This document shows, piece by piece, positions 8,176 through 17,390 of a DNA stretch of 64,000 bases. Position 1 is the stretch's first letter, and every line of letters starts with the position of its first letter. Under the pieces are notes generated by a model. That model had not been told where the DNA came from, ran no database searches, and saw nothing but the letters and a program-made list of their open reading frames with translations. A program made the translations under genes and the position numbers. This stretch comes from Pseudoxanthomonas jiangsuensis (GTDB lineage: Bacteria; Pseudomonadota; Gammaproteobacteria; Xanthomonadales; Xanthomonadaceae): positions 1 through 64,000 of the forward strand of contig NZ_PDWL01000022.1 in the NCBI RefSeq assembly GCF_010093185.1. Direction: 5' to 3'.

Positions 8176-8667
8176 ATGGCACACGCTGTTCAAGGGACAG
8201 ATCACAAGCACGCCGAGGGCAGCGGGCGTCCCTATCTGCTGTTCTGGATCAACATGGTGCTCGGTCTCGCGGTGATGTACATCGTCATGTTTTCGATGAT
8301 CGATGGTGTCCGCGACTTCCGGAACAACCTGAACATGTTCTACATGGCACTGACCATGTGGGCTCCGATGGGGATCTTCATGCTCGCCACAATGCCTGGC
8401 ATGTTCCCCAAGAAGGGCCTGAACATGGCGCTTTACGCAATCTTCGCCGCAGTGACGCTCGGCTCGTTCGGCGCCACGCGCGCGCAGGTGCTTGTAGATG
8501 ACCGTCAGTTCATCGACTCGATGATCCCCCATCACTCAGGTGCGATCCTCATGTGCCGGGAAGCCAGACTGCGTGACGCCGAACTGCTCGCGCTGTGTGA
8601 CGACATCACCAAAGCGCAGCGCTCCGAGATCGACCAGATGGAGAGCATCAGATCCCGTCTCGACTAG
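8176..8667 (+). CDS. DUF305-type membrane protein with short metal-binding tail
   Basis: The 163-residue protein has three membrane helices (about residues 20-45, 56-76 and 84-104). A short periplasmic or cytosolic tail follows with the DUF305 signature FIDSMIPHHSGAILMCREA and a helical DDITKAQRSEIDQMESI end. DUF305 proteins are often found next to copper genes and have conserved His/Met residues suited to metal binding; their exact role is unknown. AGGAGA precedes the start at 8176, whereas the longer frame from 8140 lacks a site. It is the last gene before the IS3 insertion, so its operon connection to copF has been cut. Confidence 0.8.
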   Translation: MAHAVQGTDHKHAEGSGRPYLLFWINMVLGLAVMYIVMFSMIDGVRDFRNNLNMFYMALTMWAPMGIFMLATMPGMFPKKGLNMALYAIFAAVTLGSFGATRAQVLVDDRQFIDSMIPHHSGAILMCREARLRDAELLALCDDITKAQRSEIDQMESIRSRLD

Positions 8668-8838
8668 GCCGAGGATCTGCCTCCATCTGCTGCCCGGTGT
8701 CCGAGAAGAATGCCGCCCGGCCTCGCTCCAGAACTCGCCAAACTCCGGCGCCGAGACCGGCAGCCGCATGATGGCACTCGACAATGTGCCTCCGGCGCTG
8801 TCCAACTTCGAAACGCGCGGTCCATGACGTTGATCACC

Positions 8839-8863
8839 GGGGTTCTACCCCGCTAACACGGAC
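8839..8863 (+). repeat. IS left inverted repeat
   Basis: It begins GGGGTTCTACCCCGCT and matches the inverted right end at 10037-10061 with two mismatches over about 25 bases. Confidence 0.85.
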
Positions 8864-8901
8864 ACTTCAGTTAAGCCTCATGATGGGGCAGGAGGAGTGT
8901 C

Positions 8902-9189
8902 ATGCAGCAGAGAAAGCGTTATAGCGAGGAGTTCAAGCGCGAGGCGGCCGGTCTGACCCGGTTGCCGGGCGCAAGCGTGTCGCAGATTGCCCGTGACCTG
9001 GGCATTCGGGCCGACCAGCTCCATCGATGGCGACGCGAGCTGGAGGTGGTCGGCAAGAAGGCCTTCCCTGGCAACGGCGTCGCCCGCGACCAGGAGTTGC
9101 TGGCACTCAAGCTGGAACTGGCGCGGGTGAAGAAGGAGCGGGATTTTTTGCGCGATGCGGCGGCGTTCTTCGCCAAGGAATCGCCTTGA
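8902..9189 (+). CDS. IS3-family transposase OrfA (HTH DNA-binding subunit)
   Basis: OrfA binds the IS ends and gives rise to the OrfAB transposase by frameshifting. The 95-residue product starts [18 protein letters not shown], typical of the IS3 OrfA HTH_Tnp_1 domain. A leucine-zipper-like helix follows ([20 protein letters not shown], about residues 68-87). At 9144-9150 it contains T TTT TTG in the OrfA phase, a -1 slippery heptamer that leads into the orfB frame. GGAGGAG lies just upstream of the start. Confidence 0.9.
   Translation: MQQRKRYSEEFKREAAGLTRLPGASVSQIARDLGIRADQLHRWRRELEVVGKKAFPGNGVARDQELLALKLELARVKKERDFLRDAAAFFAKESP
9144..9150 (+). promoter_or_regulatory. Probable -1 ribosomal frameshift site (T_TTT_TTG)
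   Basis: The heptamer fits X_XXY_YYZ in the OrfA phase. Slipping back one base gives TTT TTT then GCG, which is exactly the frame that runs on into OrfB. IS3 elements usually make their transposase this way. Confidence 0.65.
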
Positions 9190-10055
9190 GGTACGAGGCG
9201 ATCCGACGCCACCGCGACCAGTACCCGGTTCGGCTCATGTGCCGTTGCCTGAAGGTCTCGCCCAGCGGCTTCCATGGTTGGGCGACGCGCTCACCCGGCG
9301 CACGCGCGCAGGACAACGCGAGGTTGCTCTGGAAGATCCGCGAGCACCATGCCGCCAGCGACGGCGTGATGGGCGCCCCGCGCATGCACGAAGTGCTGGG
9401 CTATGAAGGCGAGACCGCCAGTCTCAACCGGGTCGCCCGGTTGATGGCGGGCGCCGACCTGTCGGGCGTGCCGCAGAAGCGGCGCTGGCGACCTAAGCGT
9501 TCAGGCGTACGCCCGGCCCATGTCCGCAATCACCTGGCGCGCGACTTTGCCGCATTGGAACCCAACACCAAATGGGTAGTGGATATCACTTACATCCGCA
9601 CCGGCGAAGGCTGGCTGTACCTGTGCGCGGTGTTGGACCTGTACTCGGGCAAAGTCGTCGGCTGGTCGATGGCACCGCTGCAGGATCGACATCTTGTACT
9701 GAAGGCGGTGATGATGGCGAGATGGCAGCGGTCGGATCGCAGCCCGGTGATCCTGCACTCCGATCGGGGCGCGCAGTTCACCTGCGCCGAGTACCAACAG
9801 TTCCTGAAGGACCACCACATCGTCAGCAGCATGAGCGACGTCGGTCACTGTGGGGATAACGCAGCGGCCGAAGGCTTCTTCGGCAAGCTCAAGCGCGAAC
9901 GGGTGCATCGTCGTCGTTACCTGACGCTGGCCGAGGCCAGGAGCGACGTGTTCGACTACATCGAGCGGTTCCACAATCCGCTCATCCAGCGAAGGCTGGA
10001 TGCCAAGGACCAGGCCTTTAGACTCTTAATCCAACCGTCCGTGGAAGCGGGGTAG
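9186..10055 (+). CDS. IS3-family transposase OrfB (DDE integrase core)
   Basis: This is the catalytic part of the transposase. After [15 protein letters not shown] come the HTH_21 region and an rve/DDE domain. The catalytic triad is visible: D in WVVDITYI, D in LHSDRGAQF, and E in [13 protein letters not shown], with the usual 35-residue D-E spacing. The frame is open from 9027 and overlaps OrfA in the -1 phase. It is expected as an OrfAB fusion by slippage at 9144-9150; a TTG at 9186 overlapping the OrfA stop is the alternative independent start used for these coordinates. No inactivating change is seen. Confidence 0.9.
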   Translation: MRYEAIRRHRDQYPVRLMCRCLKVSPSGFHGWATRSPGARAQDNARLLWKIREHHAASDGVMGAPRMHEVLGYEGETASLNRVARLMAGADLSGVPQKRRWRPKRSGVRPAHVRNHLARDFAALEPNTKWVVDITYIRTGEGWLYLCAVLDLYSGKVVGWSMAPLQDRHLVLKAVMMARWQRSDRSPVILHSDRGAQFTCAEYQQFLKDHHIVSSMSDVGHCGDNAAAEGFFGKLKRERVHRRRYLTLAEARSDVFDYIERFHNPLIQRRLDAKDQAFRLLIQPSVEAG

Positions 10056-10061
10056 AACCCC
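10037..10061 (-). repeat. IS right inverted repeat
   Basis: Read on the minus strand from 10061 it begins GGGGTTCTACCCCGCT, the same 16 bases as the left end, and continues TCCACGGAC. The orfB stop codon (10053-10055) is inside it. Confidence 0.85.
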
Positions 10062-10202
10062 CGGAGCCGGTTTCGGTCGACCGATCGTCTTACAGACAGC
10101 GGTCCAGAGGCCAGCGAGCTGATTCAACAGCCGCAGTCGCCATCCGCACGATGGCAGTGCATGAGCTGGCTGCGCGGTAGCGACCTGCCGAGCTGCCGGG
10201 CC

Positions 10203-10233
10203 TTGACCTTGCCATCGTGGGAATCTTTAAGCT
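10203..10233 (+). promoter_or_regulatory. CueR-type (MerR-family) promoter/operator of copF
   Basis: TTGACC (-35, 10203-10208) and TAAGCT (-10, 10228-10233) are separated by 19 bases. This is the over-long spacer that MerR-family activators untwist. The spacer contains CTTGCC-n-GGGAATC, an imperfect version of the CueR dyad found at E. coli copA. The cueR gene lies right behind copF at 12948. It ends 32 bases before the copF ATG, so copF keeps its own copper-controlled promoter despite the IS3 insertion upstream. Confidence 0.85.
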
Positions 10234-10265
10234 GGGCTTCCCGCGCATATTCCAGGGATAGTTCC

Positions 10266-12839
<2,574 letters not shown>

Positions 12840-12947
12840 TCCCAAGACACGGTGCCGCCTGACTGAACACCAAGACAGGATCGATGTGGCGGACGCCGGC
12901 CTAGCGTGTCGAACCAAGCATCCTTGGGTGACCAGGAAAAGAGAATG

Positions 12948-13427
12948 ATGAATATCGGTGAAGCAGCCAAGTTTTCAGGCGTGTCGGCGAAGATGATCCG
13001 CTACTACGAACAGATCGGCTTGATCCCCAAAGCTGCGCGCTCTGAGGCCGGCTACCGACACTACAGCACGCCTGACGCTTATAGCCTTCGCTTTATCCGT
13101 CGCGCACGAGACCTTGGCTTCTCTGTCGAACAGATCGCAGAACTGCTGGTCTTGTGGCGCGACCGTGACCGCGCAAGCGCCGACGTCAAGGCGATGGCGC
13201 TTTCCCATGCCGCCGGACTGAAGACGAGAATCGCCGAGCTGCAGGCGATGGTGCAAACGCTCGAGCATCTGGCCGACCACTGCCACGGGGATGACCGACC
13301 GGAATGCCCGATCCTTGCGGATCTGGCCGAGCCAACAGCGGCGGAGTCGCGTTCGCAGGGTCCACATAGGACGCCTCGGTTTGGGGCCGACACGCCCGCC
13401 TCCTCGCGTAACCGGGGCGTCAGATGA
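12948..13427 (+). CDS. cueR: CueR copper-responsive MerR-family activator
   Basis: CueR senses cytosolic Cu(I) and activates promoters with a 19-bp spacer. The product (159 residues from 12948; 12945 is an equal alternative) begins MNIGEAAKFSGVSAKMIRYYEQIGL, the MerR winged helix, followed by the long dimerisation helix. The metal loop CHGDDRPEC has Cys-x7-Cys, the spacing that distinguishes CueR from ZntR and MerR. The C-terminal tail is about 25 residues longer than usual. AGGAAAAGAGA precedes the start. It lies 108 bases behind copF, whose promoter carries the matching operator. Confidence 0.92.
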   Translation: MNIGEAAKFSGVSAKMIRYYEQIGLIPKAARSEAGYRHYSTPDAYSLRFIRRARDLGFSVEQIAELLVLWRDRDRASADVKAMALSHAAGLKTRIAELQAMVQTLEHLADHCHGDDRPECPILADLAEPTAAESRSQGPHRTPRFGADTPASSRNRGVR

Positions 13428-13518
13428 CTCATTCGTGGTCGGACGTGCATTCGCAAGAGTTCTCGGCGCCGTTGTCGGCCAGCCGTGAGCAGCTTGCAAA
13501 CATTCTGCTGATAGCCGA

Positions 13519-13549
13519 TTGACTTTGCCACGCTGTCAAACCCCATATT
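13519..13549 (+). promoter_or_regulatory. Possible MerR/CueR-type promoter before the HMA gene
   Basis: TTGACT (13519-13524) and CATATT (13544-13549) are 19 bases apart, and the spacer holds TTTG-n9-CAAA, a weak dyad. This resembles the copF promoter layout and would place the HMA protein under CueR, but the dyad is poorer than that of 10203-10233. Confidence 0.4.
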
Positions 13550-13581
13550 GATCCGACACCACAGTCGATCAGGAGATCAAG

Positions 13582-13782
13582 ATGCTTCGTTTCCACATTC
13601 CAAACATGACATGCGGCGGCTGCGCCAAGTCCGTCAAGAAGGCACTGCTCAGTGTGGACCCCCAAGCCCGCATCGAAACCGACCCACCGACGCGTCAGGT
13701 GAGGGTCGATAGCGACATGGACGGGGGCGCGTTCCTCTCAGCGCTCAGTGAGACTGGGTACCCGGACGAGCGATCAGCCTGA
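13582..13782 (+). CDS. Small HMA-domain copper chaperone (CopZ-like)
   Basis: A 66-residue single HMA domain with the metal site MTCGGC (residues 9-14) and the typical beta-alpha-beta ending FLSALSETGYP. Free-standing HMA proteins hand copper to P1B ATPases or to CueR. GGAG is well placed before the start. Directly after its stop codon, in another frame, lies the remnant of a P-type ATPase C-terminus. The HMA gene could therefore be either an original chaperone gene or a leftover N-terminal domain from that ATPase; its clean start and stop favour a functional chaperone. Confidence 0.85.
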   Translation: MLRFHIPNMTCGGCAKSVKKALLSVDPQARIETDPPTRQVRVDSDMDGGAFLSALSETGYPDERSA

Positions 13783-14000
13783 AGCTGGTTCCGGCCGCCG
13801 CCGGCGCGCTCTACTCGCGCTCGGGGATCCCGCTGAGCCCGATGGTTGCGGCGCTCGCCATGAGACTGAGCTAGGTGTCGGTTGTGGCCCGCGCGCTTCG
13901 CCTGGCCGGGTCGGCTCCGGTTTCGGCGACACCGAAAGCGGCCATGCCGGTCCAGTCACCCGATCTGCCCGGGGGATTGATCTGGATCAGTTGCATCTGA
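13779..14000 (+). pseudogene. Remnant of the C-terminal end of a P1B-type ATPase
   Basis: Read from 13779 the frame gives VPAAAGALYSRSGIPLSPM then VAALAMRLS, an amber stop, and VSVVARALRLAGSAPV. This closely follows the last two membrane helices of copper ATPases (IPxAAGALYPxxGxLLSPMxAAxAMxxSSVxVxGNALRLR; compare the end of CopF at 12628-12759). Everything upstream (phosphorylation and ATP-binding domains) is missing. It is a deletion scar, and the ATPase was not CopF itself because residues differ. Confidence 0.7.
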
Positions 14001-14024
14001 CCGAGCAAGAGGTAACCTCAAGCC

Positions 14025-14447
14025 ATGATCCGCCGTCGTCACCGTAGCTGGTTCCAGCGCACCGCCCTCCTCGCGATGGCGGCATTGCTCTGGTCTCAGC
14101 TCGCGCTGGCCAGCCATGGCGGCTGCCTGGATCTTCCGGGCACACCCGCCGCCGCAGTCGCGGCCGGCGCGGATACCCCCCACGACCACGGCCACGGCTG
14201 CGACGCGGAGCTTCCCTCGGCGGACAGGGCGGTGTGTGCCGCGCACTGCAGCTTGGGGGGTATTTCGGCCGACAGTGTGCGCATCCCACCGGTCCCGCCG
14301 CTGTTTGTCGGAGCGTGGGTCTCCTGGTTCGTCGTGGCCGAGGTCGCCGATGCCGGCCCAGGGGTCACGCCCAGCTGGGTGGAATCGCCCCCCAGGGCCG
14401 CCTGGCACCGGCCCACCGCCCATCCCGCGGCTCTCCTGCTGATCTGA
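14025..14447 (+). CDS. Exported Cys/His-containing small protein ahead of cusCBA (CopL-like)
   Basis: The 140-residue product has an N-terminal signal (RRHRSWFQRTALLAMAALLW, then SQLALA-SHGG). A His/Cys stretch follows (DTPHDHGHGCDAE, CAAHCSLGG), and the C-terminal half is rich in Pro, Trp and Val. I do not recognise a named family with certainty. The layout (signal, HxH cluster, CxxHC-type motif, position just before an efflux operon) resembles CopL ahead of copA. It could be a periplasmic metal sensor or binding protein for cusCBA. GAGGTAACC precedes the start. Confidence 0.6.
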   Translation: MIRRRHRSWFQRTALLAMAALLWSQLALASHGGCLDLPGTPAAAVAAGADTPHDHGHGCDAELPSADRAVCAAHCSLGGISADSVRIPPVPPLFVGAWVSWFVVAEVADAGPGVTPSWVESPPRAAWHRPTAHPAALLLI

Positions 14448-14576
14448 TGCCCGAACGCTGACCCGCCCGCACAACTGTGCGGCGCGGTCCTGTGCGTTCG
14501 CGCCGTGGCTGCGTCACGGCATGTGTTCCTGCCCTCGTCCGAGCGACCTGCGTCGCGTCGGCCCAAGGACACTGAT

Positions 14577-15899
14577 ATGGCATCCCTGTTCGACCCGATG
14601 CAGGCCAGGCGCCTGCACCCTTACCCGCTGTTCCGCCGTCGGCCACTGCTCCGGCACCTGCTTGCCTGCGTGTTCGCCGGCGGCTTGTGGACGCTGGCGC
14701 TGCCCGCGACCGCCACCGAACCCATCCCGGGGCACAGCCTCGAGTCGATCCGCACCTGGGTTCTGGAACACAACCCCGAGCTGCGGGCCATGGACTTCGA
14801 AACCCAGGCCGCCGAAGCGAGGATCCTTCCCGCAGGTGCCCTGCCCGATCCGATGGCCTCGGTTGGATTCCGCGGCCTCGATCCGGACAAGCCCTGGCGC
14901 ACCGCCGGTGCCGAGCGCGAGGTGAACTACGCGCTGCGCCAGCGCTTCCCGCTCTGGGGCAAGCGCGGCCTGGCGCGGACCTCGGCCAGCCAGGATGCGA
15001 TCGCGGCCGGACTCGACCGCATCGCCACGGCGCGCGACCTGCTGTCCGATGCCGAGGCGGCCTACGCACGCTACTGGCACGCCGACCAGGCCGTGGCCGT
15101 GCTCGATCGCCGCATCGCCCTGCTCCGCCAGGTCGAAGAAATGGCCGGCGTGCGCTACGCGCTGGGCCGCGCCGCGCAGCAGGATGCCATCCGCGCCCAG
15201 GTCGAGCAGACCAGCCTACAGCGCGAGCGGATCGAACGCCTCGCGACCAAGCAGGAGGCGGCCGCCACCTTGAACGCGGTGCTGGGGCGCCGGTCCGATG
15301 CACCGCTGGCGACTCCCGGCGAGGCGCCGCGCCTCGCCGTCCACAGCGCCTCGCTTGCTGAGGCACTGGATGACGCCGATGCGCATCCCGCGGTGCGCTC
15401 GCAGCAGGCCCGCGCCGAGGCCGCGCGCACGAACGTGATACTGCAGCGTCGCAACCGCTTTCCCGACATCACCGTGGGCGTGGGTGCGATGCAGTACGGC
15501 AACGGCATCGAAAGCACCGAGCTGATGCTCGAGGTCGAGATCCCGTTCCAGCAGCGCGCGCGTCGCGAACGCGAGCGCGAATCGCGCCTGCTCGAAGACG
15601 CGGCGCTGGCCCGCCGGGACGCCACGTTGCGGGCCGTCGAGGAAAGCGGCGCCTCCGCCTGGTCGCAGTGGACCAGCGCACGCGAGCGCCGCGCGCTGAT
15701 CGAGAACACGCTGCTGCCGCAGGCCGACGCCACCTGGCAGTCCGCGCTGGCCAGCTACCAGGTCGGCGAAGTCGACTTCGGGACGCTGCTGGAAGCACTC
15801 AATGAATGGCAGGGCGCCGACCTCGCACGGGTCGATGCACTGCGTGACGAACTGTTGGGCGCAGCCGCCGTGCGCGCCATCGAAGGAGAGATCCGATGA
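14577..15899 (+). CDS. cusC: CusC/CzcC-type outer-membrane factor (TolC family)
   Basis: It is the outer-membrane channel of the tripartite RND metal efflux system encoded here. The 440-residue protein has an N-terminal export signal, then two TolC repeats with long coiled-coil helices (for example AEARILPAGALPDPMASVGFR and the repeated ERER segments near residue 340). The start at 14577 (MASLFDPM) is chosen because AAGGA lies 9-13 bases upstream. The stop overlaps the cusB start by ATGA. Metal class follows from the partner CusA. Confidence 0.88.
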   Translation: MASLFDPMQARRLHPYPLFRRRPLLRHLLACVFAGGLWTLALPATATEPIPGHSLESIRTWVLEHNPELRAMDFETQAAEARILPAGALPDPMASVGFRGLDPDKPWRTAGAEREVNYALRQRFPLWGKRGLARTSASQDAIAAGLDRIATARDLLSDAEAAYARYWHADQAVAVLDRRIALLRQVEEMAGVRYALGRAAQQDAIRAQVEQTSLQRERIERLATKQEAAATLNAVLGRRSDAPLATPGEAPRLAVHSASLAEALDDADAHPAVRSQQARAEAARTNVILQRRNRFPDITVGVGAMQYGNGIESTELMLEVEIPFQQRARRERERESRLLEDAALARRDATLRAVEESGASAWSQWTSARERRALIENTLLPQADATWQSALASYQVGEVDFGTLLEALNEWQGADLARVDALRDELLGAAAVRAIEGEIR

Positions 15900-17389
15900 C
15901 CCGTGTCCAGACCCTGTCGCTCGCCATCGGCGTCGCACTCGCCGCACTCGCCGTCGGCTGGATGGCGGGCCGCGCCACGAACGGTTCGCCCACCGCAGCC
16001 ACGTCCGCCGAGGCAGCGGCCGCGGAACGCAGGGTGCTCTATTACCGCAATCCAATGGGCCTGGCGGACACGTCGCCGGTGCCGAAGAAGGATTCGATGG
16101 GCATGGACTACGTCCCGGTCTATGCCGACGACGCCCCGCCGGCGGCGCCGGGTACGGTGGTGCTGCCCCCGGACAAGGTGCAGGCGCTGGGCGTGCGCAC
16201 CGAGGCGGTCAAGCGAGGAGCCATGTCCGCCACCGTGCGCACCAGCGGCACGGTCGAGGTCGACGAGACCCGGCAGTACGCGATCGCGCCCCGCTTTGAA
16301 GGCTGGGTGGAGCGGCTGTACGCGAACCAGACCGGCATGCGCGTCCGCGCCGGGCAGCCGCTGCTCTCCGTCTACAGCCCACAGTTGGCGGCGGCGCAGA
16401 AGGAATACCGGCTGGCCGACGAGACCGCCCGCAGGTTGGCCGGGTCCGATCCCGCGAGCGCGGCATCGATGACCCGCCTGCGCGATGCCGCACGCACCCG
16501 CCTGCGCAACTGGGAAATCAGCGACGCGCAACTCGGCAAGACGGGGCTGGTGCTCACCGCGCCCGCGGACGGGGTCGTGATCGAGAAGCCGGTGGTCCAG
16601 GGCGCACGCTTCGAGCCCGGCGAAACCATCCTGCGCCTGGCGGACCTGTCGACGGTGTGGGTGATCGCGAAGGTCCCGGCGGCGCAGGCCGCGGGCATCC
16701 AGCCCGGCCAGCCCGCACGCTTTGAAACCGTGGCCCTGCCGGGCCAGGTGGCCGAGGGCGCGGTCACCTTCGTGCAGCCCGTCATCGATGCGATGACGCG
16801 CACCGTGGATGTGCGCATCGCCCTGCCCAACCCCGACGGCGACCTCCGGCCGGGGCTCTACGGGACGGTGGTGCTGGAGGAGCCGGGTGCTGGACCGGTC
16901 CTGACCGTTCCGCGCTCGGCCGTGCTCGACAGCGGCACGCGCCAGGTGGTGCTGGTCGAGACCGGCCCCGGCCGGTTCGCACCGCGCGACGTCACCCTGG
17001 GTCGCCGTGGCGGCGATCGCATCGAAGTGCTCGACGGGATCGCCGAAGGCGAACAGGTCGTGGTCTCCGCCAACTTCCTGATCGACGCCGAAAGCAACCT
17101 GCAGTCGGCACTCCAGGGGCTTGAGGGTCATGCAGGACACGGCGCGCCTTCGGGCACCACTGAGGATCCACACGCCGGGCACGGTGAGGACGCCGTCGAT
17201 CCGCACGCAGGTCATGTTGACGAGGTCGCTGATCCCCACGCAGGCCATGCCATACCGGCGACATCGGGAGATCCACCGGCTGCCGCCAGCGATCCTGGCG
17301 CGTCCGACGGCCATGACAGCCATGGCGACCATGGAATGATGAACGACCACGGCACACCTGCTCCCGCCACCAGCCACGAGGGGCACTGA
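15896..17389 (+). CDS. cusB: CusB-type periplasmic adaptor (membrane fusion protein)
   Basis: This 497-residue adaptor links the RND pump to the outer-membrane channel. After an N-terminal membrane anchor it has a heavy-metal-binding segment (YYRNPMG...KKDSMGMDYVPVY, about residues 51-80), which in CusB-type proteins receives Cu or Ag through Met residues. The barrel-sandwich, alpha-hairpin and beta-barrel domains follow. The last 90 residues are an added His-rich tail with DPHAGH repeats (about 17160-17385), probably extra metal ligands. It overlaps cusC and is one base from cusA. Confidence 0.9.
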   Translation: MTRVQTLSLAIGVALAALAVGWMAGRATNGSPTAATSAEAAAAERRVLYYRNPMGLADTSPVPKKDSMGMDYVPVYADDAPPAAPGTVVLPPDKVQALGVRTEAVKRGAMSATVRTSGTVEVDETRQYAIAPRFEGWVERLYANQTGMRVRAGQPLLSVYSPQLAAAQKEYRLADETARRLAGSDPASAASMTRLRDAARTRLRNWEISDAQLGKTGLVLTAPADGVVIEKPVVQGARFEPGETILRLADLSTVWVIAKVPAAQAAGIQPGQPARFETVALPGQVAEGAVTFVQPVIDAMTRTVDVRIALPNPDGDLRPGLYGTVVLEEPGAGPVLTVPRSAVLDSGTRQVVLVETGPGRFAPRDVTLGRRGGDRIEVLDGIAEGEQVVVSANFLIDAESNLQSALQGLEGHAGHGAPSGTTEDPHAGHGEDAVDPHAGHVDEVADPHAGHAIPATSGDPPAAASDPGASDGHDSHGDHGMMNDHGTPAPATSHEGH

Positions 17390-17390
17390 C

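Larger units (their letters stand above)
8839..10061 (+). mobile_element. IS3-family insertion sequence, about 1.22 kb, apparently intact
   Basis: Two overlapping transposase frames are enclosed by imperfect inverted ends. The left end reads GGGGTTCTACCCCGCTAACACGGAC from 8839; the right end, read inwards on the opposite strand from 10061, has TC in place of AA at the 17th-18th bases and is otherwise the same over about 25 bases. The orfB stop lies inside the right inverted repeat. No target duplication is evident: the flanks are ...ATCACC and CGGAGC.... The element sits between the DUF305 gene and copF of the copper cluster. Confidence 0.88.

Noticed and set aside
8833..10067. Target-site duplication flanking the IS3 element
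   Set aside because: The bases outside the inverted repeats (ATCACC on the left, CGGAGC on the right) do not match in any reasonable register.
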